DNA of 64,000 bases, taken from contig DATKRO010000056.1 in the NCBI GenBank assembly GCA_035532115.1, positions 30,812 through 94,811 of the forward strand, given 5' to 3'. Shown here in pieces: positions 60,984 to 64,000 of the stretch. Position numbers and translations under genes: made by a program. Position 1 is the first letter of the stretch, and the number at the start of each line of letters is the position of its first letter. The notes below the pieces were generated by a model, which worked only from the letters and a program-made list of their open reading frames with translations, had not been told where the DNA came from and made no database searches. Source of the DNA: Acaudatibacter sp035532115. Lineage in GTDB: Bacteria > Pseudomonadota > Alphaproteobacteria > Caulobacterales > Caulobacteraceae.

Positions 60984-62053
60984 AGCCTTTCGCCCTCCTC
61001 GCCCTTGCCGCCGCGCTCGCGGGCTGCGCACCGGCGGTCCAGCATGCCTTCGTCCCGGCCCCGAGCTTCACAGGTCCGCGGCTGGAGGACAGCGCCTTCA
61101 TTTCCTTCGACGGCGCGCGCCTCGGCCTCACTCACTGGGACGTGCCAGGTGGTCATCCCTGGGCGGTGATCGTCGGCGTGCACGGCCTCGACGACTACGC
61201 CAACGCCTTTCACCTCGCCGCGCCCTACTGGGCCCGCCACGGCATCGCCACCTACGCCTACGACCAGCGCGGCTTCGGCCGCTCGCCGCATCGCGGCCTT
61301 TGGGCTGGCGATGCGCTCTTCACCCAGGATCTTCGCACCATCACCGCCCTCGTCCGCGCCCGCTATCCGCATGCCGTCATCGCGGTCGCCGGCGAGAGCC
61401 TGGGCGGGGCGGTGGCCATCGAGGCCTTCGCCTCCAGGCGTCCGCCGGATGCCGACCGGCTGATCCTGCTGGCCCCGGCGGTCTGGGGCTGGTCGAGCCA
61501 GCCCCTCGCCTACAAGGTGGCGTTGTGGATCACCGCCCATGTCGCCAGGTCCGCGGTGCTGACCCCGCCGAGCTTCGTCACCGACCATATCCAGGCCAGC
61601 GACAACCGCGCCGAGCTGATCGCCATGGGCAAGGACCCGCTCATGCTCTGGGGCGCGCGCACCGATGCGCTCTTTGGCCTCGTCACCACCATGCAGCACG
61701 CCTGGTCGCAGATCGGCCTGGTGCGCGTGCCCACCATCTACATGCTGGGCGCGCACGACGAGATCATCCCGCGCAAGCCGGCGCTCCAGGCGGCGCGCCG
61801 TCTGCCGGCCGGCGACCGCAGCGCCTATTACGCGCATGGCTGGCACCTGCTGTTGCGCGACCTGCACGCTCGTCTGGTCTGGGCCGACGTCGCCGCCTTC
61901 ATCCGCGACCCCGACGGGCCGCTGCCCTCCGGCGCTCCCGTCATTCCCGGCGCGCACACCATGGCCAACGAACTGCCGGCGCGGCGCGAGGCGGCGCGGG
62001 ACGACCGAGCCGTCGGCGGCGAAGTCTCGCTGGCCCGGAAAGGGCGCCCATGA
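60980..62053 (+). CDS. Alpha/beta-hydrolase lipoprotein (monoacylglycerol-lipase-like)
   Basis: A 357-residue membrane-anchored esterase/lipase. The lipobox is LAGC (Cys16). The hydrolase domain has oxyanion region VGVHGLDDYANAF, YDQRGFGRSPHRG, nucleophile Ser140 in VAGESLGGAVAI, the acid in LGAHDEIIP and His in HGWHLLLRD. It is coupled at both ends: ATGA overlaps with the UDG-like gene before and the udgX-like gene after. Confidence 0.9.
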   Translation: MKPFALLALAAALAGCAPAVQHAFVPAPSFTGPRLEDSAFISFDGARLGLTHWDVPGGHPWAVIVGVHGLDDYANAFHLAAPYWARHGIATYAYDQRGFGRSPHRGLWAGDALFTQDLRTITALVRARYPHAVIAVAGESLGGAVAIEAFASRRPPDADRLILLAPAVWGWSSQPLAYKVALWITAHVARSAVLTPPSFVTDHIQASDNRAELIAMGKDPLMLWGARTDALFGLVTTMQHAWSQIGLVRVPTIYMLGAHDEIIPRKPALQAARRLPAGDRSAYYAHGWHLLLRDLHARLVWADVAAFIRDPDGPLPSGAPVIPGAHTMANELPARREAARDDRAVGGEVSLARKGRP

Positions 62054-62733
62054 CCGAGCCCGCGTCTCGGCCGGTGTCCCGCCGCGCGTCCCGCGCCGCC
62101 CAGCGGGCCAGTCGCGACGGCGCGTGGAACGAAGATCCGCCGGACTCGCTGGAAGCGGTCGCGGCCGCAGTGGCGCAGTGCCGGCGCTGCGAGCTGTGGC
62201 GGGACGCGACCCAGGGCGTCGCGGGCGCCGGCCCGGCGTCGGCCAGGCTGATGCTGGTGGGCGAGCAGCCGGGGGATCAGGAGGACATGGCCGGCGCGCC
62301 CTTCGTCGGTCCGGCGGGCAGGGTGCTCGACCAGGCGCTCGAGCGGGCCGGCGTGGCGCGCGGCCAGGCCTTCGTCACCAATGCGGTCAAGCACTTCAAG
62401 CACGAGATGCGCGGCAAGCGGCGCCTGCACAAGCGCCCGGACGCCGGCGAGGTCGCCGCCTGCCGCTGGTGGCTGGAGGCCGAGCGCCGGCTCGTCCGTC
62501 CGCGGGCGATCGTGGCCATGGGCGCCACCGCCGCCCTCGGGGCCATCGGGCGGCCGACGCCGATCGCCGCCAGCCGGGGCCGGCCGTTCGACCTGGCCGG
62601 CGGGGCTCGGGGCCTCGTCACCTACCATCCTTCGATGATCCTGCGCGTCCCGGATGCGGCGGCCAAGGCGGCTGCGTTCGCGGCGCTGGTCGAGGATCTG
62701 AGGCTCGCCGCTCGCCTGGCGGGTCCCGGTTGA
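62050..62733 (+). CDS. UdgX-like uracil-DNA-binding glycosylase
   Basis: A 227-residue UDG superfamily protein with the features of UdgX, which forms a covalent bond between a histidine and the DNA abasic sugar after uracil removal. Motif A is GEQPGDQEDMAGAPFVGPAG (residues 71-90). The UdgX loop KRRIH appears as KRRLH (residues 123-127, candidate nucleophile His127) after NAVKHFKHEMRG. Motif B is TYHPSMI. Fe-S ligand candidates are Cys44, Cys47 and Cys138, with His115 at the position that is Cys in family 4. It is coupled by ATGA to the lipase gene. Confidence 0.9.
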   Translation: MTEPASRPVSRRASRAAQRASRDGAWNEDPPDSLEAVAAAVAQCRRCELWRDATQGVAGAGPASARLMLVGEQPGDQEDMAGAPFVGPAGRVLDQALERAGVARGQAFVTNAVKHFKHEMRGKRRLHKRPDAGEVAACRWWLEAERRLVRPRAIVAMGATAALGAIGRPTPIAASRGRPFDLAGGARGLVTYHPSMILRVPDAAAKAAAFAALVEDLRLAARLAGPG

Positions 62734-62841
62734 GCCGATCCGGGCCGGGCGGTGCGGGCGAATTCAGCGACCAGACGATTCCGTCGGATCGCGTCGTGCT
62801 CTAGACTGCGCCGCCGGCCCTGATCGGATGGGAGACGCTCC

Positions 62842-63783
62842 ATGCGAGGCGAAGCATCTGAAGCTTGGCCGCCGCTGCCGTACCTTCCGTGGGCGGACAC
62901 CTGCCGGACCTTGCACCTTTGGACCCAGATCGTCGGCAAGGTGCGCCTGGCGCAGACGCCCTGGCTGAACCACTCGTGGCAGACGCCCCTCTACGTGACC
63001 GCGCGCGGGCTCGGTTCGGGGCCGATTCCGCATGGTCCGCGCCTCTTCGACCTGGAGTTCGACTTCGTCGACGAGGTGCTGCGCCTCCGCACCGATGAAG
63101 CCGTCGCCGCCCTGCCGCTGCGTGCGATGCCGACCGCCGAGTTCTATGGCGCGGTGATGAGGATGCTCGGCGGCGCGCGAACCCCGGTCGCGATCCACCC
63201 GGCGCCCAACGAGATGGCGCAGACGACCCCGTTCGCCGAAGACGCCGCGCCGCGCGCCTACGATGCCGCGCAGGTGCTGCGGTTCTGGCGCGCCCTCGTC
63301 CAGGCCGACCGGGTGCTGAAGCGCTTTCGCACCGGCTTTCTCGGCAAGGCCAGTCCGGTGCATTTCTTCTGGGGCGGGTTCGATCTTGCGGTCACCCGCT
63401 TCTCGGGTCGCCGGGCGCCCCCGCACCCGGGCGGCGCCCCGCACGTGCCGGCCGCCGTGATGATCGAAGCCTACTCCCATGAGGTGAGCAGCGCCGGCTT
63501 CTGGCCGGGGGGGCCGGGATGCGAGGAGGCGGTGTTTTATTCCTACGCCTGGCCCGAGCCCGCCGGCTTTCGCACCGCGACGCCGTCGGCCGGAGCCCGC
63601 TACGATGCCGCCCTGGGCGAGTTCGTGCTGCCCTATGAGACCGTGCGCGCGGCCGACGACCCGGAGGCGACGCTGCTGGCTTTCCTGCAGACGACCTACG
63701 CGGCGGCGGCCGACGCTGGCGGCTGGGATCGGGCGGCCCTGGAGTGCGACCTGGGCGAGCCCGGCCGGCCACGCCACGCCTGA
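62842..63783 (+). CDS. DUF5996 family protein
   Basis: A 313-residue protein: LPYLPWADTCRTLHLWTQIVGKVRLAQTPWLNHSWQTPLYVTARGLGSGPIPHG at the N-terminus, FDLEFDFVDEVL, HFFWGGFDLAVTRFSGR, and AYSHEVSSAGFWPGG near the C-terminus, all typical of DUF5996. There is no signal peptide or transmembrane helix. The conserved Trp/His-rich segments suggest an enzyme-like pocket, but no activity is known to me. It lies 108 bp after udgX. Confidence 0.85.
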   Translation: MRGEASEAWPPLPYLPWADTCRTLHLWTQIVGKVRLAQTPWLNHSWQTPLYVTARGLGSGPIPHGPRLFDLEFDFVDEVLRLRTDEAVAALPLRAMPTAEFYGAVMRMLGGARTPVAIHPAPNEMAQTTPFAEDAAPRAYDAAQVLRFWRALVQADRVLKRFRTGFLGKASPVHFFWGGFDLAVTRFSGRRAPPHPGGAPHVPAAVMIEAYSHEVSSAGFWPGGPGCEEAVFYSYAWPEPAGFRTATPSAGARYDAALGEFVLPYETVRAADDPEATLLAFLQTTYAAAADAGGWDRAALECDLGEPGRPRHA

Positions 63784-63808
63784 ACCGGGGCAACCCGCTC
63801 TGGATCCA

Positions 63809-63866
63809 AAATGCTGGAGCGCGTTCGGGTCGCAAGGCCGGTTCCACTTTTGCGGAACGCGTTCTA
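63809..63866. repeat. Intergenic palindromic repeat element
   Basis: The stretch contains GCGTTC (63821-63826) and GAACGC (63855-63860) as outer arms, plus an inner GCAA/TTGC pair around GGTTCCACTTTTGCGGAAC. It resembles the dispersed palindromes with a TTCCACTTTTGCGGAA core found between genes in many alphaproteobacteria. It lies just after the DUF5996 stop and before the transposase. Copy number in the genome cannot be seen from this window. Confidence 0.5.
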
Positions 63867-63952
63867 GTCTTACTGAGTCATCACGTCACATCCACCTGCG
63901 CAGCTTGACGATTCAGCCTTGGTGATTCGGGTTGGATCGCCTGGAGGCAGGG

Positions 63953-64000
63953 ATGTCGGACGATACTGAGGTTCGTTTCGAGGCTTATGCGGATGGGCTT
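63953..64000 (+). mobile_element. 5' end of a probable IS701-family transposase (cut by window edge)
   Basis: The last 48 bases read MSDDTEVRFEAYADGL from ATG 63953, preceded by GGAGGCAGGG. The pattern (short acidic lead, then RFxAYxxGL) matches the start of IS701/DDE transposases, which continue with ASVIGHADR. Only 16 codons are visible, so the family call is tentative. The left inverted repeat of the element should lie between about 63867 and 63952 but could not be fixed without the right end. Confidence 0.5.

Overview
The window is a GC-rich chromosomal segment of an alphaproteobacterium, most likely a member of the Caulobacteraceae (Caulobacter/Phenylobacterium type). This rests on several observations: a circularly permuted two-piece tmRNA with an ANDNFAEEYALAA tag, the chvI-chvG-hprK-EIIA-ptsH order, the PHB gene pair next to phaR, a family of TTG/GTG starts with 4-nt stop/start overlaps, and a large TonB-dependent receptor. 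Nearly all of it is densely packed housekeeping DNA. Accessory DNA is limited to two toxin-antitoxin pairs, a probable acetyltransferase remnant and the 5' end of a transposase at the right edge. Genus-level placement is inference.

Layout. 1-7 kb: rpe, a heparinase II/III-like gene, a peroxiredoxin-like/2OG-oxygenase fusion, purH behind a ZTP (pfl) riboswitch, and the qmcA-nfeD pair. 7-10.4 kb: phaR divergent from phaA-phaB, then an exported protein of unknown function. 10.4-17.6 kb: a P1-family peptidase, ahcY, bioB and the regulatory PTS/envelope-stress cluster chvI-chvG-hprK-EIIA-ptsH. 17.7-24.2 kb: a conserved protein of unknown function, a small lipoprotein, an orphan histidine kinase, and the sixA-DUF952-pyrD-TVP38 run. 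24.3-28.1 kb: metX-metW, a methyltransferase coupled to a PII protein, and gloB. 28.3-29.0 kb: tRNA-Arg(ACG) facing the permuted ssrA gene.

29-33 kb holds a PhyH-type oxygenase and the ilvB-ilvH operon. That operon is controlled by a leader-peptide attenuator and is split by a brnT-brnA toxin-antitoxin module. 33-38.3 kb: acetyltransferases, miaA and serB with abutting divergent starts, a HAD hydrolase and an Mrp/ApbC ATPase. 38.3-49.4 kb, nearly all on the minus strand: two tandem GPH-type sugar transporters, parDE, an SDR, a DevBCA-like ABC exporter and a PqiABC lipid-transport operon. 49.5-56 kb: a SnoaL-like protein, an S46 dipeptidyl-peptidase, a GST, a small Moco-domain-like exported protein, an LLM oxidoreductase, a thioesterase and an acyl-CoA dehydrogenase. 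56-64 kb: a NarL-type two-component pair divergent from a TonB receptor, a translationally coupled trio (UDG-like, lipoprotein lipase, UdgX), a DUF5996 protein, an intergenic palindromic repeat and the start of a probable IS701-family transposase.

The most notable points are cis-regulatory or insertional: the ZTP riboswitch, the ilv leader/attenuator, the TA module lodged inside ilvBH with a 24-bp perfect palindrome at its promoter, and the UdgX locus. I found no CRISPR array, prophage or defence island. All family calls come from reading motifs; no database search was run.
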